From assembly GCA_028703175.1 (NCBI GenBank), contig JAQVNJ010000067.1, positions 1-30,923 of the forward strand: a stretch of DNA of 30,923 nucleotides, written 5' to 3'. Made by a program: the position numbers and the translations under genes. Under the pieces are notes generated by a model that worked only from the letters and a program-made list of their open reading frames with translations, had not been told where the DNA came from and ran no database searches. The first letter of the stretch is position 1, and every line of letters begins with the position of its first letter. This document shows, piece after piece, positions 7,838 through 15,661 of this stretch. This DNA is from JAAYCB01 sp012744395. GTDB lineage: Bacteria > Planctomycetota > Planctomycetia > Pirellulales > Thermoguttaceae.

Positions 7838-8578
7838 TCAGAACGTTCCCCGCACCAGGTCGTAGCCCACCAGGAAGATTCCGGCATCGACCAGCATGTG
7901 GCTGAGCCAGGGGCCGAAGAGGGAGCCGCTCTGGTGGTAGAGCCAGGCCCAGACGCCGCCGCCAACGGCGACCGCCAGCGAGAACAACGCCGTCGGCGCG
8001 AGGGCCCATTCGAAATACACGCCCAGAAGGATCACGTGGTGGGCCATGAAACCCAGGCTCGAGACGAGGATCGCCGCCAGGATCGGCATCGCGCGACGGA
8101 GTTGCCCGAAGACGAACCAGCGCCAGTAGTACTCCTCCAGCCCGGAGTGGATCACGGCATAGAAGGTCCCCAGGGCGGCGTATTTCCAGACGCCGTCGAC
8201 GCCGAATCCGTGGACCTTTTCGAGAATCGCCTGCCCGGCGGGACTGGTCGGCGCAAGGTATCCCGACGGGTGAAGCCAGAACCGATAGAGGCCCATGGCG
8301 AGCCCCACAACCGCCGCGCCGAAGATCAGGTTCATCGCCAGGCCGGATCGGGTCGGGCGGGTCGGCCGCGACAGTCGACGTCCAGCGGCGAACACCCAAC
8401 AGGCCGGCAGGCCGAACTGGATGCACTTGCCCAGGGCGTAAGCGGTCTGCTGGATCGCCGGGGCGGCCGATGCGAGGGCGACGAAATACAGCAGCGTCAC
8501 CAGGGTCGGGAAGAGCAGGGCGAAGAGGATCACGCCGATCTCTGTTGTTGCGCCCTTGTCTGGTGTTGCATCCGTCAT
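7838..8578 (-). CDS. CPBP-family intramembrane glutamic endopeptidase
   Basis: Integral membrane protein of 246 residues with about seven hydrophobic segments and the CPBP/CAAX-protease (ABI) motifs: EExxxR at residues 148-153 (LEEYYWRWFVFG), FxxxH (FMAHHVILL) and a final HxxxD (WLSHMLVDAG). In this family (Rce1-like) the glutamates and histidines form the active site within the membrane. The frame extends upstream to 8971, but only the part from ATG 8578 (MTDATPDKGATTEIG) is protein-like, and AGAAGGG lies a suitable distance upstream. The substrate is unknown; relatives process prenylated proteins or small peptides, or take part in bacteriocin immunity. Neighbours give no further clue. Confidence 0.85.
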   Translation of the reverse strand: MTDATPDKGATTEIGVILFALLFPTLVTLLYFVALASAAPAIQQTAYALGKCIQFGLPACWVFAAGRRLSRPTRPTRSGLAMNLIFGAAVVGLAMGLYRFWLHPSGYLAPTSPAGQAILEKVHGFGVDGVWKYAALGTFYAVIHSGLEEYYWRWFVFGQLRRAMPILAAILVSSLGFMAHHVILLGVYFEWALAPTALFSLAVAVGGGVWAWLYHQSGSLFGPWLSHMLVDAGIFLVGYDLVRGTF

Positions 8579-8729
8579 CGCTCGCCCTTCTTTCAAACCG
8601 GCCGCCCTGGGCGGCTCTGATCTGCCGCAATCCCCAGGGCGTGACGGCGGCGGAAATATATCGCCCCCAGAGTTGGGGCCCGCGCCGGTCCTGCCAGCCG
8701 GGTGGGATTGCGGCCCATCCCGGCGCCGC

Positions 8730-8766
8730 GCCTCTCCGAGACGCTTCCCCGCGATCTCGGAGAGGC
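8730..8766 (-). terminator. Strong hairpin after hcp
   Basis: A perfect 12-bp inverted repeat, GCCTCTCCGAGA (8730-8741) and TCTCGGAGAGGC (8755-8766), with a 13-nt loop, starts 16 bp beyond the hcp stop. No T-tract follows on the minus strand, so it is either a T-less terminator or an mRNA 3'-end stabiliser. It separates hcp from the CPBP gene. Confidence 0.5.
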
Positions 8767-8781
8767 CGGCTCGCTGGGCCG

Positions 8782-10074
8782 TTAGCCCGCCATGGCCGCC
8801 TGGAGGTCGGCCTTGGGGTCCGCCCCGGTCAGCCGCAGGTCGAACTTCTGCTGGAGCACTTGGAAGACGTTCGGCGTGACGAACGCGGGCGGCTTCGGCC
8901 CGATCGTAATTCCCTTCACTCCCAGGTGGAGCAAGGTCAGCAACACCGCGACGGCCTTCTGCTCGAACCACGAGACCACCAGGGTCAGCGGCAGGTCATT
9001 CACCGAGCAGTTGAAGGCGGACGCCAGGCCGGTGGCGACTTTGATCGCCCCGTAGGCGTTGTTGCACTGGCCCATGTCGAGCAACCGGGGCAGGCCCAGC
9101 AGTTCGCCGTAGTCGTAATCGCGGATGCGGAACTTGCCGCATCCCAGCGTGAGGATGAACGAGTCCGCCGGCGTTGCCTGCGCATAGTCGCTGAAGTAGT
9201 TGCGCCCGACCTCCGCCCCGTCGCAGCCTCCGATCAAGAAGAAGCGGCTGATCTTGCCCGCCTTGACCGCGTCGACGATCGTGCCGGCGATGTTCAGAAT
9301 CACGTCATGATGGAAGCCGATCGTCTGTTTCTTGCCGAGCGCCTCGGGCAGGGGGGCGGACTGTTTGGCTTGGGCGATGACTGCGGAAAAATCATCGCCG
9401 ACAACCCGCTTGCCGTCGGGCACCGCCGTCACCCGCATCGTGTAGAGCCGATCGGAGTAGCTTTCCCGGGGAATCACCACGCAGTTGGTCGTCATCACGA
9501 TCGGACCGGAAAAGGCCTCGAACTCGCGACGCTGCTTCTGCCAGGCGCCGCCGTAGTGGCCCGCCAGGTTCGGATGCTCACGGAGCTTGGGATACATGTG
9601 GGCCGGCAGCATCTCGCCGTGCGTATACACCTTGACATCCGTCCCCTCGCACTGCTTGAGCAGGTTGTCCAGGTCCAACAGGTCGTGCCCCGAGACGAGA
9701 ATCCCCGGCCCGGCCTGTGTCCCTTCTTGAAGCGGAGCGGGTGACGGCTGGCCGAACTTGTCCACGTGCCCCTGGTCCAGAAGCTCCATCACGCGGAGGT
9801 TCTGTTTGCCGCACTCCAGGACGAGTTCGAGCATCGCGCCGATGTCGAAGTTCACGTTCGTCATCGTCGCGAACAGGGCCTCCTCGACGAACGCATTGAC
9901 CGCCTCGTCGCTCTTGCCGAGGCGGCGGGCATGGCTTGCATAAGCGCACATCCCCTTCAGGCCATAGAGGAGCGTCTCCTGGAGCGACTGGACGTCCTCG
10001 TCCTTGCCGCAGACTCCCGGGCTGGTGACGCAACCGGTGCAATTGGCGGTCTGTTCACATTGATTGCAGAACAT
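8782..10074 (-). CDS. hcp: Hybrid cluster protein (hydroxylamine reductase-like), short form
   Basis: Hcp carries a cubane Fe-S cluster and a hybrid Fe-S-O cluster. It reduces hydroxylamine in vitro and NO to N2O in nitrosative-stress defence. The N-terminus has C3-x2-C6-x8-C15-x6-C22 (MFCNQCEQTANCTGC and on). Hybrid-cluster ligand motifs are all present: THGEMLPAHMYP, TTNCVVIP, IGGCDGAEVGR, LTLGCGKFR, MGQCNNAYGA and WFEQKAVA. At 430 residues it is about 120 shorter than class I proteins, matching the class III group that lacks one helical bundle after the N-terminal cysteines. The start is ATG 10074. A divergent FNR-type regulator gene and a perfect FNR-type box upstream point to anaerobic or NO control. 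Confidence 0.95.
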   Translation of the reverse strand: MFCNQCEQTANCTGCVTSPGVCGKDEDVQSLQETLLYGLKGMCAYASHARRLGKSDEAVNAFVEEALFATMTNVNFDIGAMLELVLECGKQNLRVMELLDQGHVDKFGQPSPAPLQEGTQAGPGILVSGHDLLDLDNLLKQCEGTDVKVYTHGEMLPAHMYPKLREHPNLAGHYGGAWQKQRREFEAFSGPIVMTTNCVVIPRESYSDRLYTMRVTAVPDGKRVVGDDFSAVIAQAKQSAPLPEALGKKQTIGFHHDVILNIAGTIVDAVKAGKISRFFLIGGCDGAEVGRNYFSDYAQATPADSFILTLGCGKFRIRDYDYGELLGLPRLLDMGQCNNAYGAIKVATGLASAFNCSVNDLPLTLVVSWFEQKAVAVLLTLLHLGVKGITIGPKPPAFVTPNVFQVLQQKFDLRLTGADPKADLQAAMAG

Positions 10075-10326
10075 GGGTTTTCGACTCCTTATTGGAGAAT
10101 CCGGGGAAAGGGAATGCCAGCGCGGAAACGGCAGGGGAAGAGGCCGGCGCGCACATCGAGGAATCCTGGTTCCGCCCCGCCGCTTGCCCTTGGCTCGTTG
10201 CGTCCCCTGCGGTGAGTTCCGCGGCGGTCACGGTGGGCTGGCTCGTGCTGCCAGCCGGTTCTATAATGCCTCTGCGCGCCGCCGGGCCGGGCGGCCAACG
10301 ACGGGCCGGGCCCTCCGCTCCCCAGT

Positions 10327-10332
10327 ATCCTA
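10327..10332 (-). promoter_or_regulatory. Possible -10 of the hcp promoter
   Basis: TAGGAT on the minus strand lies exactly 22 nt beyond the edge of the FNR-type box. This is the spacing of a class II FNR-dependent promoter (box centred at -41.5). Transcription would begin near 10320, giving a long hcp leader of about 245 nt in which I see no gene. A separate plus-strand TATAAT at 10262-10267 has no good -35. Confidence 0.35.
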
Positions 10333-10354
10333 ACGGCTGGCCGACCGCAAGCCA

Positions 10355-10368
10355 TTGATCTGCATCAA
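10355..10368. promoter_or_regulatory. Perfect FNR/DNR-type operator
   Basis: TTGATCTGCATCAA matches the TTGAT-N4-ATCAA consensus at all ten specified positions. A perfect match is expected only about 0.03 times by chance in a window of this length with even base use. It sits between divergent hcp and the Crp/Fnr-family gene, 42 bp before the regulator's ATG. Confidence 0.8.
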
Positions 10369-10410
10369 GCCGGGCGGGCTTTTTTCCGGGTTTTCTCGCC
10401 GGAGTCTTCC

Positions 10411-11100
10411 ATGTCGCTGAATGTCGCGGAAATCCTCCACAGTTGCCGCTTCTTTTCAGAGGTGCAGGACACGGCGTTCGAACGGCTGCTGCGGATCGCC
10501 CGGATCGCCGAATTCAAGAGCGGCGCGCTGATCTTCCGCGAGAACCAAGAGTGCCCCGGCGTTTACGCGGTCGGGTCGGGCCTGATTCGCGTGTTCAAGG
10601 CGGCGACCCGCGGGAAGGAGCACACGCTGCACCTGGTCGGCCCGGGCGACACGTTCGCCGAGGTGGCGGCGATCGGCGGGTTTCCCGTGCCCGCCAATGC
10701 CGAGGCGGTGGCAGACAGCCGCTGCGTGCTCCTGCCGCGCGAACCATTCCGCCGCGCGTTGGAGGAAGACCACCAACTCTGCCTTCAGATGATCGCCGGC
10801 TTCTCCTATTGGGTACAGCACCTGGTCGGACTGATGGGCGATGTCGTGCTCCGCGACGCGGTCGGCCGGCTCGCCCGATTCCTCCTCAATTCCCAGGCCG
10901 ACGCCACCGGCACGGTCGAGCTGCCCAGCCTAAAGCGCCACCTGGCGAGCCATCTGAACCTGACGAGTGAGACATTTTCGCGGACCCTCCGCCGGCTCCT
11001 CGACGCCGGCGTGATCGCCCAGAGCGAGAGCAGCCTGGTCCGGATCGTCAACCGGGAGAAGCTCCGCCTGATCGCCGAGGGGCTTTCGCCGCGAGTCTAG
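10411..11100 (+). CDS. Crp/Fnr-family transcriptional regulator (DNR/NnrR-like)
   Basis: 229-residue CRP/FNR protein. It has an N-terminal cyclic-nucleotide-binding fold (residues about 15-125, with LIFRENQECPGVYAVGSGLI and GDTFAEVAAIGG), a long dimerisation helix (about 125-150) and a C-terminal winged helix (about 150-225). The recognition helix contains LTSETFSRTLRRL, whose E-x-x-S-R pattern is that used by FNR and DNR to read TTGAT, matching the box upstream. The cysteine set for an FNR [4Fe-4S] cluster is missing near the N-terminus, so an NO-sensing or haem-type DNR/NnrR role is more likely than O2 sensing. The start ATG 10411 has GGAG 8 nt upstream. It is divergent from hcp, its probable target, and may also control itself. 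Confidence 0.9.
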   Translation: MSLNVAEILHSCRFFSEVQDTAFERLLRIARIAEFKSGALIFRENQECPGVYAVGSGLIRVFKAATRGKEHTLHLVGPGDTFAEVAAIGGFPVPANAEAVADSRCVLLPREPFRRALEEDHQLCLQMIAGFSYWVQHLVGLMGDVVLRDAVGRLARFLLNSQADATGTVELPSLKRHLASHLNLTSETFSRTLRRLLDAGVIAQSESSLVRIVNREKLRLIAEGLSPRV

Positions 11101-11610
11101 GTTCTTCCGGCGGGCGCAAGTGCCGGTCGCCTGGGGGGAGGGGGGCCGATCGGTGCGGCCCTGGCGGCGCAAAGAAAGACGCGCCTACCGTCGGGATCGT
11201 GGCCACGTGTTAACACACGTTCTTACGGCTCATCTGCAATTGGCCCCCAACCGGGGCAGCCCGCGAAACGGCATCACGTTCACCAACGGCAAGCGCGCTT
11301 CAGACCTTGAACGCTAGACAAACGCAGTTATCCAAGGGGTTGCGGTTTCTGGGTACGAATGGCCTCTGGAAAAACACGCTCCTCCAAAGTCAATAGAACC
11401 CTGCCCGGCGGCAGTGAGGCACCCGCGCCGCCGCCCGGCGAACTGACCCGACGGATCACCCGGCAGCTCGCCGAAACGAGAGGCCGGCTGGCGACCTTCG
11501 GCCCGCGCAACACGAGCGGTGTGCGTATCGAGCACGCGAGGGAACCGGCCGGGGGAATGCCGGGGATTCGACACCACGTTGTCGTCGGGACACACAGCCA
11601 AGCCGGCCGT

Positions 11611-11750
11611 GCGCCCCGCTAAACGGGTGCAGAGCGCGGAGCCCTGCGCAGTTGGGCAACTGCCCGGAAAAGCCGAATGGTGTGGGACATTCTCATGACT
11701 CCAGCCATTCGAAGGACATGAACCGGTTGGCCCCGCAAAGCGAGCCAACC
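11611..11750. ncRNA. Candidate structured RNA (string of stem-loops)
   Basis: Consecutive inverted repeats are present: 11611-11630 (GCGCCC/GGGTGC), 11629-11647 (GCAGAGC/GCCCTGC), 11648-11663 (GCAGTT-GGGC-AACTGC), 11674-11711 (CGAATGG/CCATTCG) and 11725-11750 (GGTTGGC/GCCAACC with an inner CGC-AAA-GCG). G-U pairing favours plus in one stem and minus in another, so the strand is open. It is not recognisably tmRNA, RNase P RNA, SRP RNA or tRNA. A minus-strand TACAAT (11776-11771) with TTGCTT 16 nt before it could start a transcript near 11764. GC-rich DNA gives some stems by chance. Confidence 0.25.
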
Positions 11751-12046
11751 ACGTTGATCACTGCACTTCCATTGTAGCCAATCGCCACCGCGAAGCAAGC
11801 CGATTTTTCAACCGCCCCCCACGGAGTGGGGGCGGCGGGCAGTCCGCGACGACACGCGGCGTACAAGCGGTCCGTGCAGGGCTCAGCCAGCGTGGAACCG
11901 GTGCCGGACAACCTGCTCTCACGGGGGTTTTTACCCGTGTGTTGTGCTACGGCCGCGACTCCTTGCCGCTGCCTGCCCGCGGCGCCGGCAAAGCAACTCA
12001 GGCAACCGTTGGCTTCGGCCGGCGGCCGCACGCTTCGGCCACTTCA

Positions 12047-12074
12047 TGTATACACGCTCGCGGAGAATTGTCAA
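12047..12074 (-). promoter_or_regulatory. Strong minus-strand promoter inside the gap
   Basis: TTGACA (12074-12069) is followed after 16 nt by TATACA (12052-12047). It would start a transcript near 12040 reading away from fabF, through the stem-loop region, toward the end of the regulator gene. No protein gene follows it, so a non-coding transcript is possible. Confidence 0.4.
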
Positions 12075-12075
12075 A

Positions 12076-12117
12076 GAAAGTTTCTCCCCGGAACTTGCTT
12101 CTGGGGTATTTACTTTC
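12076..12117. terminator. Two-tier hairpin downstream of fabF
   Basis: The inner stem CCCCGGAA-CTTGC-TTCTGGGG (12086-12106, 8 bp with one G-U on the plus strand) is enclosed by the outer stem GAAAGT/ACTTTC (12076-12081 with 12112-12117). On the minus strand it is followed by CTTTG rather than a T-tract. It may end the fab transcript, about 210 nt beyond the fabF stop, or belong to the structured region beside it. Confidence 0.35.
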
Positions 12118-12327
12118 CCGGAACTTGCGACGGCTCAACGAGATGCAGCGCGAGAGAAAAATTCCCGCTGGGACCGCGGCAGGACCCGCGCCGTTTTGCC
12201 CTGCGGACGCAACTTGCCCAACCGCGAAAACCGCGCCCCTGCCGCTCGCCGGTCCGGCGGGCAGAACCCCTGCCGGTCGCGTCCCGGCGCAGGCGGGGCG
12301 CGGGACAGTCGCCGACGACGAACAGAA

Positions 12328-13611
12328 TCACCCCTGGAAACGCTGCACGATCAGCGTGATGTTCTGGCCGCCAAATCCGAAACTGTTCGTCAGCACGTTG
12401 TTGCACGCGTGGGCGCGGGACACGTTGGGCACGTAATCCAAATCACAGTCCGGATCGGGCGTTTCGTAGTTCGTTGTCGGCGGAACAACGTTGTCGCGGA
12501 TCGCCAGCAGGCAGATGATCAATTCCGTCGCGCCGGCGGCGGCGATCAGGTGGCCCATCATGCTCTTCGTGCTCGAGACGGGGATCTGGTACGCCCGCGC
12601 GCCGAACACCTGCTTGATCGCCAGCGTTTCGACCTTGTCGTTGACCCCCGTGCTGGTTCCGTGCGCGTTGATGTAGTCGATCGCCTCCGGGTCCAGACCC
12701 GCGTCGGCCAATGCCAGCTTGATGCAACTGATGGCGCCGCGGCCTTCCGGATGGGCGTCGGTGATGCGGAACGCGTCGGCCGTCGAACCATACCCGACAA
12801 TCTCGCCATAGATCTTCGCGCCGCGCCCGCGGGCGCGTTCCAACTCCTCCAGCACAACCATCGCCGCGCCTTCGCCGAGCACGAACCCATCCCGATTCCG
12901 GTCGAAGGGACGCGAGGCGCCCTGCGGATTGGCGTTGTTGGTGCTCAGCGCGGTCAGAAGGTTGAATCCCGTCACGCCGAACGGGTGGATCATCGTGTGC
13001 GTTCCGCCGGCGAGCATCAGGTCGGCGTCGCCCCGGCGGATGATCTCCACGGCCTCTCCGACAGCCTGGCTGCTGGCCGCACAAGCCGTCAGACAATTCA
13101 CGTTCGGCCCCTGGGCGTTGAACAGGCTCGCCAGGTGGGCCGCCGGCATGTTCGGCTCCTGCTCCAACTCGCAGACCGGATGGAGAATCTCCAGCCCTTT
13201 CTTGGTGAACTTGGTGACGTTCAGCGTTGTCTCTTCGAGGGCCGCCACCATCATCTCCGTGAAGCGGTGAAAATCTTGCTGGCCCTCGCCGCTGCCGGTA
13301 TAGACGCCAAACCGCGTGGGATCGCCCAGGCCGTCGCCAATCCCCGAATCCGCCACGGCTTTCTTCCCCGCCCCGACGGCAAACCGCGTGTGCAACCCCT
13401 GGTGCGCCCAATCCGCCGGGTCTTCTCCAACATCGGACACGTCCCAGCCGTGAATCTCGGCAGCGATCCTCGTGGGGAAGTTGCTCGCGTCGAATCGCGT
13501 AATCATCCCCACTCCCGACTCGCCGGCCAGCAGGCGTTTCCAGACCGCGTCGATCCCCCACCCAAGGGGATTGACCCAGCCGATCCCGGTAACGACGACT
13601 CGCCTTCTCAT
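12328..13611 (-). CDS. fabF: Beta-ketoacyl-ACP synthase II-type enzyme
   Basis: Condensing enzyme that extends acyl-ACP by two carbons from malonyl-ACP. The 427-residue thiolase-fold protein has the full Cys-His-His triad: Cys177 (LTACAASS), His317 (NAHGTSTGVND) and His354 (KSMMGHLIAAAG). It ends with the typical SFGFGGQN. The start ATG 13611 has AGGAGAG six nt upstream; an in-frame stretch to 13665 is not protein-like. It is the last gene of the minus-strand block fabZ-fabG-acp-fabZ-fabF, 16 bp after the second dehydratase. The block has no fabD, fabH or acetyl-CoA carboxylase gene, so it may serve a specialised acyl chain rather than housekeeping fatty acids. Confidence 0.93.
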   Translation of the reverse strand: MRRRVVVTGIGWVNPLGWGIDAVWKRLLAGESGVGMITRFDASNFPTRIAAEIHGWDVSDVGEDPADWAHQGLHTRFAVGAGKKAVADSGIGDGLGDPTRFGVYTGSGEGQQDFHRFTEMMVAALEETTLNVTKFTKKGLEILHPVCELEQEPNMPAAHLASLFNAQGPNVNCLTACAASSQAVGEAVEIIRRGDADLMLAGGTHTMIHPFGVTGFNLLTALSTNNANPQGASRPFDRNRDGFVLGEGAAMVVLEELERARGRGAKIYGEIVGYGSTADAFRITDAHPEGRGAISCIKLALADAGLDPEAIDYINAHGTSTGVNDKVETLAIKQVFGARAYQIPVSSTKSMMGHLIAAAGATELIICLLAIRDNVVPPTTNYETPDPDCDLDYVPNVSRAHACNNVLTNSFGFGGQNITLIVQRFQG

Positions 13612-13627
13612 CCGCGGCTCTCCTCGT

Positions 13628-14158
13628 TCATTGGCCAGTCGGCTCGGTATCCGGATCTGCTGCAACCGGCTCGCGGAGCGGAGTGCCGTCCGCCGCCCGG
13701 CCCACGTCGTATGCGCGGAGGATCCGCATGATTCTCAGCATGTCTTCCCGTTCGAACAGGGTCTTGTCCCGGAAACCGCCGTCGAGATGGGCGAAGAAGA
13801 TGCTGATTTCCGCCTGCAACTGGTCTTGCTTGTGGCTCGTGGCCGTGACGACCGCCCCGTCCTTGCGAATGTCGTCGGCGATCGCCGTGTAGACCAGTGT
13901 GTCGCCGGGGCGCGCGCAACTGTAGAAGCGAGCGCGGGAAATCTTCGCCAAGACGACTTTCTCTCGGAACCCCGTCGATTCGCCAACGAGCAGCCCGCCG
14001 GTCTGGGCCATCCCCTCGATGATTAGGCAGTTCGGCATCGTCGGGTAACCGGGAAAATGGTCGTGGAGATGGTCTTCGGCGAGCGTGACGTTCTTGATCG
14101 CCTTGGCGCGGCGCCCGCTCTCGAATTCAATGAAGCGATCAATCCAGTACCAGCGCAT
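13628..14158 (-). CDS. FabZ-like 3-hydroxyacyl-ACP dehydratase (second of two)
   Basis: Hot-dog-fold dehydratase of 176 residues that removes water from 3-hydroxyacyl-ACP to give trans-2-enoyl-ACP. Active-site His34 lies in HDHFPGYPTMP and Glu48 in LIIEGMAQTGG, the FabZ catalytic pair. The core ends near residue 145, and a hydrophilic tail (RAADGTPLREPVAADPDTEP) extends it by about 25 residues beyond typical FabZ. The start ATG 14158 gives MRWYWIDRFIEFE, matching the beginning of its paralogue at 15662-16162. It lies between acp and fabF on the same strand. Confidence 0.88.
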   Translation of the reverse strand: MRWYWIDRFIEFESGRRAKAIKNVTLAEDHLHDHFPGYPTMPNCLIIEGMAQTGGLLVGESTGFREKVVLAKISRARFYSCARPGDTLVYTAIADDIRKDGAVVTATSHKQDQLQAEISIFFAHLDGGFRDKTLFEREDMLRIMRILRAYDVGRAADGTPLREPVAADPDTEPTGQ

Positions 14159-14270
14159 GTGTCGAATGTTCCGCCTGAATACGACGATCTACGGGGACAA
14201 CCGAGACGCAACCACAACGCGCGACAACCCGCGGCCGCACGGCCGGCGAAACCGCGCTCGCCCGCGACCG

Positions 14271-14663
14271 TCAGTCGGCGACCTCGACCTTCGTCTCCAC
14301 GAACCGGCACATGTCGGCCACGGTCAACAGGTTGCCGAATTCCTGGACGACCGGATTCTTGGCGAACTGGTCGAGGTTGGCGAACGGCATCCGCCGGCGA
14401 AGCTCCTCGAGCCCCGCCTCCGTGACCTTGCCGTCCTGGACATACTCGGCGTTGGTCCAGACGTCTTCGGGGAACAGTTCGCCGCGAGGAATCTTGATGT
14501 CGAAGGCCTTCTCCAGCCGGAAGACGATGTCCAGAAAATCGATCGACTCCGCGCCCAGGTCGCCGACCAGCGTCGCCTCCGGGGCGACCTCGTCGTTGTC
14601 CACGCCCAGGGCCTCGACCAGCGCTTCCTGAACCTTCTCGAAAATCTCGTCTTTCGTCGGCAT
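14271..14663 (-). CDS. Acyl carrier protein with C-terminal extension
   Basis: Carrier for growing acyl chains. The phosphopantetheine attachment Ser40 is in DLGAESIDFLDI, a good match to the DSL-type motif with Glu in place of Asp before Ser. The four-helix core covers roughly residues 1-80, but the protein is 130 residues against the usual 75-85. The extra C-terminal part (LDQFAKNPVVQEFGNLLTVA and on) looks helical. The start ATG 14663 is supported by GGAGA 8 nt upstream; an upstream in-frame start at 14699 would add 12 residues. It is flanked by fabG and the second dehydratase, and probably serves this block rather than acting as the general ACP. Confidence 0.88.
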   Translation of the reverse strand: MPTKDEIFEKVQEALVEALGVDNDEVAPEATLVGDLGAESIDFLDIVFRLEKAFDIKIPRGELFPEDVWTNAEYVQDGKVTEAGLEELRRRMPFANLDQFAKNPVVQEFGNLLTVADMCRFVETKVEVAD

Positions 14664-14839
14664 CTCGTCAATCTCCAACAAGTCGTTACTGCGTGTCAAT
14701 CGCGCTGCTCGCGGCAGCGTTTCTCAAAGTGTTCCTCAAAACCCATCCGTTCCGAACGTCCCTGGCGCGGCCGCCGCCGGATGGAAGGCGGTACCTCCGC
14801 ACTCCGCCCGGACGGCCAAGGCAGCGACCGAAACCGGCT

Positions 14840-15595
14840 TCAGTAGACCCCCAGGCTCAGCCCGCCGTCGACCAGCAGGATCTGGCCGGTCACGTAGCCG
14901 GCCTCGTCTCCGGCCAGGAAGGCGACGACCGCGGCGACCTCTTCCGGCTTGCCGATCCGCTTCATCGGGATCGCCTTCAGAATCTGCTCGCCCGCCAGAT
15001 TGCGGATCGCCTCGCTCATGTCGGTTTCGATCATGCCGGGCGCGACGGCATTGACGCGGACCTTCCGCGGGGCGAATTCCTTCGCCATGCCGCGTGTCAG
15101 ACCGTTGATGCCTCCCTTGCTTGCGGCGTAGTTGACCTGACCGCGCGATGCATATTCCGCGGCCGTGCTCGACAGGTTCACAATGCTGCCGCTCCGCTGG
15201 TACATCATCTGCTGGGCGACCGCACGGCAGTAATGGTAAGTCCCGCTGAGGTTTGTCTCGATCACGCTCGTCCACTGCTCGGTGGTCATCGCCCCGAGGA
15301 GCCCATCGCTGACAATCCCCGCGGAATTGACCAGGATGTCGATCCGGTTGTGCTTCTCCACGATCCGGTCGACGATCTGCTGGGCAAGCTGGCCATCGCG
15401 AACATCGGCCTGGACGGCCTCGACGGCATGCCCCCCAGCGGTCAATTCAGTGACCAGCGATTCAGCCGCCTCGCGATTGCCGCGGTAGACCAGCGTGACG
15501 GCGGCGCCCCGCTTGGCCAACTCGACCACGCACGCCCGCCCGATCCCGCGGCTCCCGCCCGTAACCAGGGCAATCTTCCCATCCAACTGCATCAT
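14840..15595 (-). CDS. fabG: 3-oxoacyl-ACP reductase
   Basis: Short-chain dehydrogenase that reduces 3-oxoacyl-ACP to 3-hydroxyacyl-ACP using NADPH. The 251-residue protein has the nucleotide-binding TGGSRGIG, NSAG in the fourth strand, and the catalytic Ser (about 143, NLSSTAAEY), Tyr156 and Lys160 (VNYAASKGG), plus AVAPGMIETDM and the ending VDGGLSL, all typical FabG. Two adjacent ATG codons (15595 and 15592) are possible starts, with AGGA just upstream. It lies between the two dehydratase genes with acp next downstream (177 bp gap), in the same transcription direction. Confidence 0.92.
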   Translation of the reverse strand: MMQLDGKIALVTGGSRGIGRACVVELAKRGAAVTLVYRGNREAAESLVTELTAGGHAVEAVQADVRDGQLAQQIVDRIVEKHNRIDILVNSAGIVSDGLLGAMTTEQWTSVIETNLSGTYHYCRAVAQQMMYQRSGSIVNLSSTAAEYASRGQVNYAASKGGINGLTRGMAKEFAPRKVRVNAVAPGMIETDMSEAIRNLAGEQILKAIPMKRIGKPEEVAAVVAFLAGDEAGYVTGQILLVDGGLSLGVY

Positions 15596-15661
15596 GTCCT
15601 GACTTTCATCACGCGCTCATAAGGAGGCGGAAGCTCGCTGCCGGCGCGGCGTCCGCGCTTT

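Larger units (their letters stand above)
11101..12327. other. 1.2 kb gap between convergent genes, no convincing gene
   Basis: Both flanking genes point into this stretch, so it need not hold their promoters, and it is by far the longest gene-free part of the window. Several frames of 60-145 codons are open (for example 11314-11748, minus), but their proteins look random, are rich in Arg, Pro, Cys and Ser, and match nothing I recognise. Visible structure includes the palindrome GTGTTAACAC (11207-11216), stem-loops between 11611 and 12117, a 12-bp direct repeat, and a good minus-strand promoter at 12047-12074. Confidence 0.6.

Noticed and set aside
10364..10386. AAGCC-GGGCG-GGCTT followed by T residues, looking like a terminator before the regulator gene
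   Set aside because: The stem is only 5 bp and overlaps the edge of the operator and the start region of the regulator; too weak to call as a separate terminator.
11521..11590. GGGGATTCGAC-like text suggesting a tmRNA or tRNA T-arm
   Set aside because: No acceptor stem, CCA end, anticodon arm or tag-peptide frame could be found on either strand.
11314..11748. 144-codon minus-strand ORF in the large gap
   Set aside because: Composition looks random (Arg, Pro, Cys, Ser rich), no domain is recognisable, and it overlaps the stem-loops; not supported as a gene.
11808..11838. GC-rich inverted repeat CGCCCCCCAC-GGA-GTGGGGGCG
   Set aside because: The stem is real but has a bulge and a 3-nt loop, with no T-tract on either side; in such GC-rich DNA it is not informative alone.
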